Shown: positions 53,662 to 62,707 of the stretch, one piece after another
How the letters are laid out: each line of letters opens with the position of its first letter
How positions within the stretch are numbered: position 1 is the first letter of the stretch
NCBI RefSeq assembly: GCF_003350375.1
Contig: NZ_QQAR01000004.1
Coordinates: 1-64,000 of the forward strand
Source: Flavobacterium sp. AG291
Lineage (GTDB): Bacteria > Bacteroidota > Bacteroidia > Flavobacteriales > Flavobacteriaceae
Length of the DNA stretch: 64,000 nucleotides
Direction: 5' to 3'
Notes under the pieces: model-generated
Told to the model about the DNA's origin: nothing
Seen by the model: the letters and a program-made list of their open reading frames with translations, nothing else
The model's database searches: none
Translations under genes and position numbers: made by a program

Positions 53662-54048
53662 ATGAAGAAATTAGCTACAGCTTTTTTATCTGCATTTTTT
53701 GCATTTTCCCCCGGTGCACAAGAAAGAGTTCATGATGTACTGACTACCGAAGAAGAAACCAACAAAAAACAGAAAGCACCGGAATATCCCGGAGGTCTCA
53801 AGGCATTCCTTAATTCGATTCACCCAAAGACGCAACGTGCCATAAGCTACAGGCCAGGCTCTATGTTGGTAACGTTTATGGTAAATGAAGACGGGAGTAT
53901 CAGCGAAGTTGAAACCCTGGAAGGAATTAGCCCTAAATTTGATAAAAAAGTCAGAGAGATTATAGCCGATAGCCCTAAATGGATACCGGGAGAAGAGGAA
54001 GGTCAACCGATAAAAGCATACTATAAGTTACCTTTACACTTTAATTAG
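53662..54048 (+). CDS. Small exported TonB C-terminal-like protein
   Basis: A 128-residue protein with a short signal peptide (FLSAFFAFSPGAQ) and a TonB C-terminal-type domain: APEYPGGLKAFLN, SMLVTFMVNEDGSISEVE, and the closing YYKLPLHFN. There is no N-terminal anchor or Pro-rich linker, so it cannot be a complete TonB; such short proteins are common in flavobacteria and their role is unknown. It converges with the ABC ATPase gene, overlapping by four bases. Confidence 0.8.
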   Translation: MKKLATAFLSAFFAFSPGAQERVHDVLTTEEETNKKQKAPEYPGGLKAFLNSIHPKTQRAISYRPGSMLVTFMVNEDGSISEVETLEGISPKFDKKVREIIADSPKWIPGEEEGQPIKAYYKLPLHFN

Positions 54049-55004
54049 CCAAAAGCTTCCCTGTCAACAGCAAGAGCTACTTCGGTATTTACCTCAATCT
54101 CCTTGTTATGTTCAAAGAATATAACCTGACGGTTTAATGCTCCTTTTATAAGATAACGGCTCCCTTTAAAATAGCATTGTTTTACAACTACTTTTAACGG
54201 GCCTCCTTCGGTTATCTTTAATTGGTGCGGATATATCAATACCGTTTCTTCAGGGTTTTGGGTAAGTGTAAGCAATTCCAGCTTTATCTCGTTCACCTCA
54301 CCAAAAAGCGATGCAGTATATTTATCGTGAGGGAAATAATATATTTCTTTAGAAGGTGCTTTATCCAGTACCTTCCCGTTTTTAAGCACTATGGTTTCAT
54401 CAGCAAATGACAGCGCATCGGTACTGTCATGCGTAGCCACAATTACTGTAACCCCTTTTTGTTTCAGATAAGCAAAAAGATTACGTCTTAAAGCATTTTT
54501 CCTGAAGTTATCAATATGGCTAAAAGGTTCATCCAGCAATAGCACTTCAGGCTCAAGCGCAAGCACTTTAGCCAATGCGATACGCTGCTGCTGTCCTCCG
54601 CTAAGGTACTTTGCCTTTATATCGGCAAAAGCATTCATCTCTACAATCTCCAATAACTCAGCAATGCGTCGTTGTTTTTCTTCAGGATAGAAATTAGATA
54701 AAAAACTCCCTACATTCTCAGCGGCTGTTACATAAGGCATAAGATCGAAATCCTGTGCAAGGTATTTCATATAAGGCATTCCCGGAATAAGGTTGTGCTT
54801 AGGCCCGGTAACAACCTCTCCTTTGTATGTTATTTCACCTTCGTTAAGATCGAATAAACCGTAAATAAGTTTAAGCAGCGTACTCTTGCCACAGCCACTT
54901 TCGCCAATAACAGCAATGTTCTGGCCTTTTTTTACGGTAAAATTTATATTGTGGAGAATGATCTTATCGGTATAACCGAATGAGATGTTCTTTACTGCAA
55001 GCAT
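54045..55004 (-). CDS. ABC transporter ATP-binding protein, FbpC/PotA-like
   Basis: A 319-residue ATPase. Walker A is GESGCGKST (34-42), the signature is LSGGQQQRIALAKVLALEPE, Walker B is VLLLDEPFSH, and ATHDSTDALSFADE is the switch. The C-terminal 90 residues are a TOBE-like regulatory part, as in iron or polyamine importers. The ATG at 55004 is used because the longer frame starts at the TTG of the TATTTTTG promoter. No permease or binding protein is adjacent. Confidence 0.88.
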   Translation of the reverse strand: MLAVKNISFGYTDKIILHNINFTVKKGQNIAVIGESGCGKSTLLKLIYGLFDLNEGEITYKGEVVTGPKHNLIPGMPYMKYLAQDFDLMPYVTAAENVGSFLSNFYPEEKQRRIAELLEIVEMNAFADIKAKYLSGGQQQRIALAKVLALEPEVLLLDEPFSHIDNFRKNALRRNLFAYLKQKGVTVIVATHDSTDALSFADETIVLKNGKVLDKAPSKEIYYFPHDKYTASLFGEVNEIKLELLTLTQNPEETVLIYPHQLKITEGGPLKVVVKQCYFKGSRYLIKGALNRQVIFFEHNKEIEVNTEVALAVDREAFG

Positions 55005-55022
55005 TTGTGTTCTATTATTCTG

Positions 55023-55030
55023 CAAAAATA
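55023..55030 (-). promoter_or_regulatory. -7 element TATTTTTG of the ABC ATPase gene
   Basis: TAnnTTTG on the minus strand, 18 bases before the chosen start. Confidence 0.65.
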
Positions 55031-55390
55031 TTCAATTAGGGAATACACTCCACCCTGCTTAACAAATATTAAGACCTAAAATATGTAATTACTCTCCGAA
55101 TAGGGTATTTAAAAACTTTAATATTCTTTTAACAACTGCCTTATCAATATTCTTTAACATATAGCGTTGTACAAATATCACCTATACTCACTTTTTATTG
55201 GCCGGACGGAAACAAAAAAGGCGCTTTCAGAACCTGAAAACGCCTTAACCAATCTAACCAATAAATAAACATCCCTTACTATATATGCCGCAGTAGCGGC
55301 CTTAGCAACAGATAATTATATATACGTAATTATTTGCTGCCCTGGATTTTGTAATTAACTAATTTAACAGTAGGGGCTCTGCCTGACAGT
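55031..55390. other. Intergenic stretch with strong secondary structure
   Basis: 360 bases without a gene. It contains a terminator-like hairpin facing the minus strand (55212-55246), a GCCGC/GCGGC hairpin near 55288-55301 and a 14-bp near-perfect hairpin (55305-55318 with 55327-55340: 12 standard pairs, one G-T, one mismatch). The last two could lie in the 5' leader of the outer-membrane protein gene. Confidence 0.5.
55212..55246 (-). terminator. Terminator-like hairpin facing the minus strand, no obvious gene
   Basis: 13-base arms at 55218-55230 and 55234-55246, one mismatch, loop AAC; T-run on the minus strand. No minus-strand gene ends here. Confidence 0.55.
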
Positions 55391-56005
55391 ATGAAGAAAA
55401 CAATCACAATTTTAGCTCTTGCGCTAACCACACAGGCATTTTCACAATTGAGCGTTACACGCAACCGTTTTAACCAGTTTTCATTTGAGGCAGAATATGG
55501 ACTAACCTATACACGGAATCCGACACAAACCAGTTTTAAACATTCAGGTATCGGCTTCCGATATATGGCTAATGAATATTGGGGTGTTAAATTTGACTAT
55601 GCCCATGATCGTATTGACGACAACGGAACACCCGGCACAGGAAGTATTCTCGACAGGGCTTCTGTTCAGGCGGTATACAATATAGGAAGGGTATTAAATT
55701 TCAGAGAACTTACCAATAGTACTGTGGGTTTGCTTCTACATAGCGGAGTAGGTTACACAAGGCTTAATCCGTTTGAAGAGAGAGACTATGACAATATTGG
55801 TAATTTTATAATAGGAGGCACGGTTCAATTGTACATAAACGATTCTTTTGCATTGAGAGGTGATTTATCAGGGATATTAAATTTCAGGCAACAAAACTCT
55901 TTTTACAGCGAATATAACGGCACCTATACCGGAAAAATGCTGAATGCATCAATAGGGCTTACCTACTACTTCGGACGCAATAAAAACAGGTCAGATTGGT
56001 GGTAA
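55391..56005 (+). CDS. Outer-membrane beta-barrel protein
   Basis: A 204-residue protein with a signal peptide (LALALTTQAFSQ) and an 8-stranded-barrel-like pattern of alternating residues: FSFEAEYGLTYTRN, IGFRYMANEYWGVKFDYAH, LLLHSGVGYTRLN and the C-terminal LNASIGLTYYFGRNK. The opacity/OmpX-like class in Bacteroidota has no single role. It has a structured leader region and a terminator. Confidence 0.82.
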   Translation: MKKTITILALALTTQAFSQLSVTRNRFNQFSFEAEYGLTYTRNPTQTSFKHSGIGFRYMANEYWGVKFDYAHDRIDDNGTPGTGSILDRASVQAVYNIGRVLNFRELTNSTVGLLLHSGVGYTRLNPFEERDYDNIGNFIIGGTVQLYINDSFALRGDLSGILNFRQQNSFYSEYNGTYTGKMLNASIGLTYYFGRNKNRSDWW

Positions 56006-56064
56006 TAAAAAGAATATTCGTAGCTACGCTGCGTCTTAACTATAACTAACTACTTTCTTAATGC

Positions 56065-56099
56065 AAAAGAGGCCGCCTAATCAGGCAGCCTCTTTCTTT
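56065..56099. terminator. Bidirectional terminator, barrel gene / ompA-like gene
   Basis: 12-base arms (56067-56078, 56083-56094) with one C-A mismatch and loop AATC; T-rich on the plus side, A-rich at the other end. Confidence 0.82.
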
Positions 56100-56116
56100 A
56101 TGATAATGAGAAATAA

Positions 56117-56815
56117 TTACTGTTTTGCCGCTTCTTTTTGAGCATCAGCTTTCATTTTCTCGTTTGCAGTAATAGCAAATTCTACACGGCGGTTTTTAGC
56201 CATACCTTCTTTTGTAGTATTATCAGCAATAGGTTCAGTTTCTCCACGACCGGTAGTAACAATTCTGGCAGCTTTAATACCTTTTCCTGAAAGATATGTT
56301 TTTACGGACGCAGCTCTTTGTTCAGAAAGTTTTTGGTTAAGCTCATCGCTACCGCTGCTGTCTGTATGACCTACTATCTGAATATCCGTATCAGGATATT
56401 CGTTGAATACCGGAACAAGCTTGTCAAGGTTAGCTTTAGCTGTTGCAGTAAGCGTAGATTTACCAAGGTCAAAGTTTACTGAGTTTTCACCTAATGTAAT
56501 TTTGATTCCCTCTCCTACCCTTTCAACATCAGCTCCCGGAAGGGCCTGGTCAATTTTTTGGGCTTGTTTATCCATCCTGTTACCAATAACACCACCGGCA
56601 GCACCACCTACAACACCCCCAATGATAGCACCAAGAGCCGTATTACCACCTTTACCTACATTGTTACCAAGTACACCTCCTATAACAGCACCTGAAGCAG
56701 CCCCAATAGCAACACCCCTTTGAGTATTATTTGTATTTTTAACAGCCTCACATGAAGTGAATCCTATACTTGCGATTAGTGCAAGTGTAAGCATATAAAT
56801 TTTTGTCTTTTTCAT
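56117..56815 (-). CDS. OmpA-family lipoprotein with glycine-zipper region
   Basis: A 232-residue lipoprotein (Cys22, GFTSCEAVKN). A glycine-zipper segment (residues about 35-85, GAASGAVIGGVLGNNVGKGG) is followed by an OmpA C-terminal domain: VNFDLGKSTLTATAKANLDK, IVGHTDSSGSDELNQKLSEQRA and GRGETEPIADN, with the Asp and Arg that bind peptidoglycan. It tethers the outer membrane to the wall. It is 24 bases after a lipocalin-like gene on the same strand. Confidence 0.92.
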   Translation of the reverse strand: MKKTKIYMLTLALIASIGFTSCEAVKNTNNTQRGVAIGAASGAVIGGVLGNNVGKGGNTALGAIIGGVVGGAAGGVIGNRMDKQAQKIDQALPGADVERVGEGIKITLGENSVNFDLGKSTLTATAKANLDKLVPVFNEYPDTDIQIVGHTDSSGSDELNQKLSEQRAASVKTYLSGKGIKAARIVTTGRGETEPIADNTTKEGMAKNRRVEFAITANEKMKADAQKEAAKQ

Positions 56816-56839
56816 GAGTTAAATATTTGATTTTATTGA

Positions 56840-57292
56840 TTACATTTTAGAGAACTGGTAAACTACCTCAACATTTTTACCGCCTACATTTACATTATCT
56901 ACAAGCTGAAAAGAAGTTTCACTCTGGTTTCTCATTTTAAGGAAGTAACCTTCTGTTACTCTTTTAGCTTTTGCACCTTCAGTGATTTTAAGTGTAAAAT
57001 CTCCTGTTTTAGTAACTGTCCATACAATAGGACTACTAAAAGAAGGGCAATTTCCGCTTTCGTTTACATTCATAGTTCCTTTGTTGTTGTTTGATACAAA
57101 GTTCCAGCTGCTGCCAACAAAACATTTTGAATCAGCAACATCAAAAGAAGTCACTTTAATATAGTCTGAACCGGGATATGTTACATTAGTAATAGTCCAG
57201 TTTCCTTTAAGACCTGATTGCGATTTTGTGTCAAGGCCTCCGCATGAAGCCAGCATAATGACAAACATGCTTAAAAAAAGAAATTTTTTCAT
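56840..57292 (-). CDS. Lipocalin-like lipoprotein
   Basis: A 150-residue lipoprotein (Cys17, MLASCGGLD). GLKGNWTITNVTYPGSDYIKV, GSSWNFVSNNNKGTMNVN and the strand-rich ending fit the lipocalin-like domain of flavobacteria. It is the first gene of a pair with the OmpA-type lipoprotein, a combination that suggests an envelope maintenance role by inference only. Confidence 0.82.
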   Translation of the reverse strand: MKKFLFLSMFVIMLASCGGLDTKSQSGLKGNWTITNVTYPGSDYIKVTSFDVADSKCFVGSSWNFVSNNNKGTMNVNESGNCPSFSSPIVWTVTKTGDFTLKITEGAKAKRVTEGYFLKMRNQSETSFQLVDNVNVGGKNVEVVYQFSKM

Positions 57293-57654
57293 AGTTTAAA
57301 AAGGTTTTAAAGGTTTAAATCCATTGATTTTTTGCAGTATAAAATTAATGAATAAGTGATGTACAAAACAACTCGGGAGTTATTTTTTTAATAAGAATAT
57401 TTTTAAGTTTAGCTACAACGCATCAGTCTGAAACACACAGGAGTATTGATTACCAAAGTAATTTTATCAACAGATTTTTTAAGCACACCCCATATTAATC
57501 TTTTCTTAAAAGCGATTTTTTTAACAATTAACCGTTTAAAAAGTGAATACCTGAAAAGAGGAAGAAAGTAAAAATGTCAATTTGTCATCATTTGCCGATT
57601 GGTATTTTATTTGAGTATACAGTGGAAAGTTAAAACATATAAAAACCTATTACT
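57293..57654. other. Divergent intergenic stretch before htpG
   Basis: 362 AT-rich bases between the lipocalin pair and htpG. No gene, strict TAnnTTTG, or known heat-shock operator such as CIRCE is seen. A TTTATTTG at about 57606-57613 is one base off the consensus and might serve htpG. Confidence 0.4.
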
Positions 57655-59535
57655 ATGACAACAGGAAAAATTAATGTTTCGGTAGAGAACATATTTCCCT
57701 TAATCAAGAAATTCCTATACAGCGACCATGAGATCTTTTTACGTGAATTGGTTTCAAACGCAACAGACGCAACCCTTAAGCTAAAACATCTTACGGGTAT
57801 TGGCGAAGCTAAAGTTGAATATGGAAACCCTGTAATTGAGGTAAAGATTGATAAAGAAGGTAAAAAACTTCACATCATCGATCAGGGTATAGGTATGACA
57901 GGCGAAGAGGTTGAGAAATATATCAATCAGGTCGCTTTCTCGGGTGCTGAAGAATTCCTTGAAAAATATAAGGATTCAGCTAAAGACTCAGGCATCATAG
58001 GACACTTCGGCCTTGGTTTCTACTCTGCCTTTATGGTGGCTGAAAAAGTAGAGATCATTACTAAATCTTATAAAGACGAACCTGCGGTTCACTGGACGTG
58101 TGACGGAAGTCCTGAATTTACGCTTGAGCCGGCTGACAAAACTGACAGAGGGTCAGAAATCATCCTTCACATTGCTGAAGACTCATTAGAGTTCCTTGAG
58201 GAAAACAGAATCTCAGAACTTCTTAGAAAATACAACAAATTCATGCCGGTGCCTATTAAATTTGGTACCCGTAGAGAAACGCTTCCAAAACCGGAAGACG
58301 CACCTGAAGATTACAAAGCTGAAACTGTTGAAGTTGACAACATCATCAACAACCCTAACCCGGCATGGACAAAACAGCCATCGGACCTTACAGATGAAGA
58401 CTATAAAAACTTCTATCAGGAAGTGTACCCAATGCAGTTTGAAGAGCCGCTTTTCAACATACACCTTAATGTAGATTATCCGTTCAACCTGACTGGTATC
58501 TTATACTTCCCGAAACTTTCGGCCGACCTTCAGGTACAAAAAGACAAGATACAGCTATACCAAAACCAGGTATTCGTAACAGATAATGTTGAAGGCATCG
58601 TACCGGAATTTCTTACCATGCTTCGTGGTGTGATCGATTCACCGGACATTCCGCTTAACGTATCACGTTCTTACCTTCAGGCAGATGGTGCTGTAAAGAA
58701 AATATCGAACTACATTACCCGTAAGGTGGCTGATAAGCTGAAATCACTATTCACTGAAAACCGTGAAGATTTCGAGCAAAAATGGAATGACATCAAAATC
58801 GTTCTTGAGTATGGTATGCTTAGCGAGCCTAAATTCTACGAAAAAGCAGGTTCATTTGTATTATACCCTACTGTTGATGGCAAATTCTTTACCCTTGATG
58901 AACTAAAAGAAAAACTGGCTCCGACACAAACGGACAAAGATGGCAAATTAGTCGTGCTTTATGCTTCTAACAAAGATGCACAGCACAGTTACATCGCGGC
59001 TGCTCAGGATAAAGGTTATGAAGTATTGCTTCTTGACTCGCCTATCGTGTCGCACCTTATCCAGAAGCTGGAAGCCGATAATGAGAACTTTACATTTGCC
59101 CGTGTAGATGCCGATCATATTGACAAACTTATCAAAAAAGATGAGCAACAAATCTCTAAACTAAGCGACGAAGAGCAGGAAAAACTAAAAGCTTCTATTC
59201 AGGAGTTCATCCCTGCATCGGGCTATTCGGTACAGCTTGAGGCGATGGACAGCAATGCTGCTCCTTTTATGATTACACAGCCTGAGTTCATGCGCCGTAT
59301 GAAAGAAATGAGCGCAAGTGGCGGACAGGGTATGTTTGGTAATTTCCCTGACATGTATAATGTAGTGGTAAACACTAACCATGAGTTATCTTCAAATATA
59401 TTGAACTCAACTGACAAAACGCATCAGGAAGCCTTGGTAAAACAGGCGCTTGACCTTGCAAAACTATCGCAAAACCTACTGAAAGGCGAAGAGCTCACAG
59501 CTTTTGTAAAACGTAGTTTTGAATTGATAAAATAA
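57655..59535 (+). CDS. htpG: Molecular chaperone HtpG (Hsp90)
   Basis: Cytoplasmic ATP-dependent chaperone. The GHKL ATPase motifs are present: FLRELVSNATDA with Asn35, DQGIGMTGEEV and GIIGHFGLGFYSAFMVA. The middle domain carries VSRSYLQ (DIPLNVSRSYLQ). The length of 626 is normal for bacteria. Single-gene unit with a strong terminator. Confidence 0.97.
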   Translation: MTTGKINVSVENIFPLIKKFLYSDHEIFLRELVSNATDATLKLKHLTGIGEAKVEYGNPVIEVKIDKEGKKLHIIDQGIGMTGEEVEKYINQVAFSGAEEFLEKYKDSAKDSGIIGHFGLGFYSAFMVAEKVEIITKSYKDEPAVHWTCDGSPEFTLEPADKTDRGSEIILHIAEDSLEFLEENRISELLRKYNKFMPVPIKFGTRRETLPKPEDAPEDYKAETVEVDNIINNPNPAWTKQPSDLTDEDYKNFYQEVYPMQFEEPLFNIHLNVDYPFNLTGILYFPKLSADLQVQKDKIQLYQNQVFVTDNVEGIVPEFLTMLRGVIDSPDIPLNVSRSYLQADGAVKKISNYITRKVADKLKSLFTENREDFEQKWNDIKIVLEYGMLSEPKFYEKAGSFVLYPTVDGKFFTLDELKEKLAPTQTDKDGKLVVLYASNKDAQHSYIAAAQDKGYEVLLLDSPIVSHLIQKLEADNENFTFARVDADHIDKLIKKDEQQISKLSDEEQEKLKASIQEFIPASGYSVQLEAMDSNAAPFMITQPEFMRRMKEMSASGGQGMFGNFPDMYNVVVNTNHELSSNILNSTDKTHQEALVKQALDLAKLSQNLLKGEELTAFVKRSFELIK

Positions 59536-59565
59536 GACTTCTAGATAATATATGTCAGACAATAG

Positions 59566-59592
59566 ACCTGCAGTGAGAACTGCAGGTTTTTT
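59566..59592 (+). terminator. Terminator of htpG
   Basis: 9-bp stem ACCTGCAGT/ACTGCAGGT, loop GAGA, T tail. Confidence 0.92.
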
Positions 59593-59613
59593 ATTGATTG
59601 ATTGGTTGAAAAA

Positions 59614-60321
59614 TTATAGATAGTCGATTAAGACTCCTAAAAGTATAGCGAGAATAGCAAATACCAAAACACCCGTTATATATGCAACAAAGACTTTAAA
59701 AAAATGGACTACTTTACCCTTAAAGAACATGGTAATTGCCCATATACTATATAAAAAATTTATGAGATAACCTGTATTGCTTAATTCAATATGAGTCAGG
59801 CCCTCCATTAATGCAAATAGAGCACTAATGAGCATACCAATGCCCATTACAAAACACAGCAGTACTAATATCTCAAATAAATTATAGGACAGCTTCCTGA
59901 AAAACAGCTTAAGAAAAAAGGCAATAAACATACCCATTATGATACTTGCGTAGCCATAATGCCCCTGTAACCATTGCAGTATCTTGAAAACTGCCGAATT
60001 ATAAAGAACCGGCATTTCTATTTCGGTATGAAAAAAATGACTGACTACAGAATAGACCAAAGAAGTTACTATTATAAAAATTATAGGCTTTATAAGCCTG
60101 CTCCTGTCTTCGGTCAGAAATCTCCTTACTGTTATTCCCGGCCTTAAGAGCAATTCTCTTGCGGTATAGCCTATGCCTTTTTCAAAATGCAGCACATGCT
60201 GAATTTCATGCAACAGATAATGGCTGTCTACCCTTTTTAGCACAGCAGGATGTCCACAATTTGCACAAAAGTTTTTATTTATCGGCTCATTACAGCTTTT
60301 ACAGTTTACAGCAGTATCCAT
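59614..60321 (-). CDS. DUF3667 membrane protein with zinc-ribbon start
   Basis: A 235-residue inner-membrane protein. The N-terminus is a zinc ribbon (Cys7, Cys10, Cys19, Cys22: CKSC ... CANC), then a conserved SHYLLHEIQHVLHFEKG and TARELLLRPGITVRRFLTEDR region typical of DUF3667, then five or so membrane segments. Its function is unknown. It starts three bases after the small membrane protein gene and is in one operon with it. Confidence 0.87.
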   Translation of the reverse strand: MDTAVNCKSCNEPINKNFCANCGHPAVLKRVDSHYLLHEIQHVLHFEKGIGYTARELLLRPGITVRRFLTEDRSRLIKPIIFIIVTSLVYSVVSHFFHTEIEMPVLYNSAVFKILQWLQGHYGYASIIMGMFIAFFLKLFFRKLSYNLFEILVLLCFVMGIGMLISALFALMEGLTHIELSNTGYLINFLYSIWAITMFFKGKVVHFFKVFVAYITGVLVFAILAILLGVLIDYL

Positions 60322-60324
60322 AAA

Positions 60325-60573
60325 TTATAAATTTATATCACCTTCTTCCTTTCGTTTTGCTATTTCGTCCATCGTCATTTTTAACGACAGGAACAATGGC
60401 AGCCCAATTACAGGCAAAACCGAAACAGGAACAAAAAGTATGGGTTTTGCTTGTAGATAAATCAAAAGTAACAAGGCAATAACTATCAATATCCCATAAC
60501 CTATTACTACACCTTTTAGTTTCGATTTTCGAAGTGAAAGCTCTTCTAGAGTAAGTTCAGCTATTTTTTTCAT
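60325..60573 (-). CDS. Small membrane protein with two transmembrane segments
   Basis: An 82-residue protein: a charged helix (MKKIAELTLEELSLRKSKLK), two membrane segments (VVIGYGILIVIALLLLIYL and FVPVSVLPVIGLPLFLSL), and a charged tail. I do not know a function. It leads the DUF3667 gene and faces away from the LuxR-type regulator; both could be controlled from the shared gap. Confidence 0.72.
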   Translation of the reverse strand: MKKIAELTLEELSLRKSKLKGVVIGYGILIVIALLLLIYLQAKPILFVPVSVLPVIGLPLFLSLKMTMDEIAKRKEEGDINL

Positions 60574-60623
60574 AATGGCGGTTGGTTTACAACAAAGGTT
60601 CGCACAAAAAAGTTTTTTAATAC

Positions 60624-60643
60624 TACACTATAGTGTAAATTTG
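60624..60643 (+). promoter_or_regulatory. 14-bp palindrome overlapping a TAAATTTG promoter element
   Basis: TACACTATAGTGTA (60624-60637) is a perfect palindrome whose end overlaps the -7 element TAAATTTG (60636-60643). It lies between a divergent membrane-protein operon and a LuxR-type regulator, so it is a good operator candidate. Confidence 0.6.
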
Positions 60644-60661
60644 AAGTGAATACCAACAACC

Positions 60662-61420
60662 ATGAACAATCCAAAATCCAGCCTGCTTACCAGAAATACT
60701 ATCGGCGAAATATCGGCTTCTGACCAAAACAAAAGCCCCGACTACATTGAAGTGGTAAAAGCATTTGCAAGGCTCACCTATGAAAGTGTGTATGTGATTG
60801 ACTATGAAAAGATGTCTTTTGATTATGTCTCCGACAATCCGTTATTCCTGTGCGGCTATACAGCTAACGAAGTAAAGGAAATGGGGTATGAGTTTTATTT
60901 CAGGCATGTACCCGAAAAAGACCTTGAAATACTGGGAATAATAAATGAAGCCGGGTTTGATTTTTACGAACGCCTCCCGATTGAAGAAAAGAAAAACTAT
61001 TCGATTACTTACGACTTCCATCTTATAAATAAAGACAATAAAAAAGTTCTCATTAACCATAAACTTACGCCGCTTTTGCTTACAACTGAGGGCAAACTAT
61101 GGAAATCATTGTGCGCGGTGTCAATATCAAACCATAAGACTGTCGGAAACATTGAAATCTACAAACAAGGCAGTGACGAAATGTGGACACTCGATACCTC
61201 AACACGAGTATGGCAAAAATCAAATAAAGCCAGCCTGACCAAAAAAGAAATACAGGTTTTACAACTTCACGCACAAGGACTTACTATAAATGAAATTGCC
61301 GAAAAACTATATGTAGCACCTGATACTATTAAATATTACAGAAGGAAGATTTTTGAACGCCTTAATGTTAGTAATATACTCGAAGCACTTGCTTATGCGG
61401 TAAACAGGAAGATTATATAA
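60662..61420 (+). CDS. LuxR-type transcriptional regulator with PAS-like sensor
   Basis: A 252-residue regulator. Residues about 30-165 form a PAS-like fold (YESVYVIDYEKMSFDYVSDN, then FLCGYTANEVKEMGYEF and a later DFHLINKDNKKVLINHKLTP). The C-terminal HTH is of the LuxR/GerE type (LTKKEIQVLQLHAQGLTINEI ... APDTIKYYRRKIFERLNVSN). No receiver domain, so the PAS part probably senses a ligand or state directly. A palindrome overlaps its promoter, consistent with autoregulation. Confidence 0.87.
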   Translation: MNNPKSSLLTRNTIGEISASDQNKSPDYIEVVKAFARLTYESVYVIDYEKMSFDYVSDNPLFLCGYTANEVKEMGYEFYFRHVPEKDLEILGIINEAGFDFYERLPIEEKKNYSITYDFHLINKDNKKVLINHKLTPLLLTTEGKLWKSLCAVSISNHKTVGNIEIYKQGSDEMWTLDTSTRVWQKSNKASLTKKEIQVLQLHAQGLTINEIAEKLYVAPDTIKYYRRKIFERLNVSNILEALAYAVNRKII

Positions 61421-61437
61421 AAATTATAATAAGCAAT

Positions 61438-61471
61438 AAAAGCCATCCCTCATTTCTGAAAGATGGCTTTT
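61438..61471. terminator. Bidirectional terminator, regulator gene / PPOX gene
   Basis: 10-bp stem AAAAGCCATC/GATGGCTTTT with a 14-base loop. Confidence 0.78.
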
Positions 61472-61488
61472 AATAACTAACATTATTC

Positions 61489-62025
61489 TTAAGGTTTTAT
61501 TTTCCCTTGTATTGAGTCGTCGTAGGTTTCGCCTACCGCAGCACCATACAGTCGCTTTATCATGGATATCGCCATATTGGTTTTTACATCCCAGTAGTAA
61601 CCATCTGTCGGCGTAAATTTAATTACGGTAATCCTTGGGTCGTCTTTGCCTTCGGTAAACCACGTTTTCATCTGAGCATCCCAAAGTTCATCAATCTTTT
61701 GTTTGTCGGTACTAATGGTAGCTTTGCCATAAAGCGTCATAAAATCACTGTATGATGAACCCTGAAATAAAAGCTGTACTGCGGGGTCGGCTTCAATCTC
61801 TTTGTTCTTGTGGGAATCATTAGCGCTCAGAAACCAGAAGTTACCTTCATCATCAATTTTTTCAGGAGCCATAGGGCGCGTTTCAAAACGTTTTCCTGTT
61901 TCTATACGGGTACAAAAAAAGCAACCTCCTGATTTATCCGACAGTGATTTTATCTTATCCAGAGCCTCCTGTCCTATCAGGTCTTTAAAATTATCTTCTT
62001 TCTGTTGTTTGTTAATCGAGTCCAT
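61489..62025 (-). CDS. Pyridoxamine 5'-phosphate oxidase-fold protein (general stress type)
   Basis: A 178-residue split-barrel flavin-binding protein, similar in outline to the general stress protein 26 group. FFCTRIETGKRFETRPMAPE, EGNFWFLSANDSHKNKEIEAD, YSDFMTLYGKATIS and the YYWDVKTNMA region fit. It probably binds FMN, but the reaction is unknown. Confidence 0.87.
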   Translation of the reverse strand: MDSINKQQKEDNFKDLIGQEALDKIKSLSDKSGGCFFCTRIETGKRFETRPMAPEKIDDEGNFWFLSANDSHKNKEIEADPAVQLLFQGSSYSDFMTLYGKATISTDKQKIDELWDAQMKTWFTEGKDDPRITVIKFTPTDGYYWDVKTNMAISMIKRLYGAAVGETYDDSIQGKIKP

Positions 62026-62177
62026 AGCTATTGTTTTTAATTGTTATTATATTAAAATTAAAGCAATTACACTCTCCTAGTTGTTAGCAGTATACTAATT
62101 AACCTTAAAGTATCTTAATATTACGATGGTAAGGTTATGTAAAAGTTCATAACTTTACTCTACCAAAAAACACACAG

Positions 62178-62585
62178 ATGAACCTCCCAATAGAAACTCC
62201 TGCCCTTTTATTTTCGGCAACATCATTGATATTATTAGCGTATACCAATCGTTTCCTGACCATCGCTACCATAGTACGCGGACTGAAAGCAAATTATGAA
62301 GCGAATCAGACGAAAAGTATATTGCTGGAAATTGCCAACCTTAACAAAAGGCTGACCCTGATTCGCCACATGCAGATGTATGGCGTGCTGAGCCTGTTCT
62401 TTTCGGTATTTTCAATGGCTTTGCTTTTTGGCGGAGTACAGGACTGGGGCGCTTATATTTTCGGATTAAGTCTTTTGCTGTTGTTAGGCTCTCTCGCTAT
62501 TTCATTTTGGGAAATAAGCATATCGGTAAAAGCATTACGTATTCACCTTAATGATTTGATTGAAGAAGCGAAAGAACACAGTTGA
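62178..62585 (+). CDS. DUF2721 membrane protein
   Basis: A 135-residue protein with three membrane segments: ALLFSATSLILLAYTNRF, MYGVLSLFFSVFSMALLFGG and IFGLSLLLLLGSLAISFW. A charged stretch between the first two (IANLNKRLTLIRHMQ) and the ISVKALRIHLNDL end are typical of DUF2721. Function unknown. Confidence 0.88.
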   Translation: MNLPIETPALLFSATSLILLAYTNRFLTIATIVRGLKANYEANQTKSILLEIANLNKRLTLIRHMQMYGVLSLFFSVFSMALLFGGVQDWGAYIFGLSLLLLLGSLAISFWEISISVKALRIHLNDLIEEAKEHS

Positions 62586-62707
62586 TTCGGTTATTTGTGG
62601 ATCTGATTATTTGTTAGCTTCACTCCGGTGAATAATAAAATCTAACATGTATATACATTGTATTTTATTAGTGATTAGTAAAACGAATAACCCTATCACC
62701 AAACCAA

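Noticed and set aside
57293..57654. CIRCE heat-shock operator before htpG
   Set aside because: The inverted-repeat consensus is not present in the gap.
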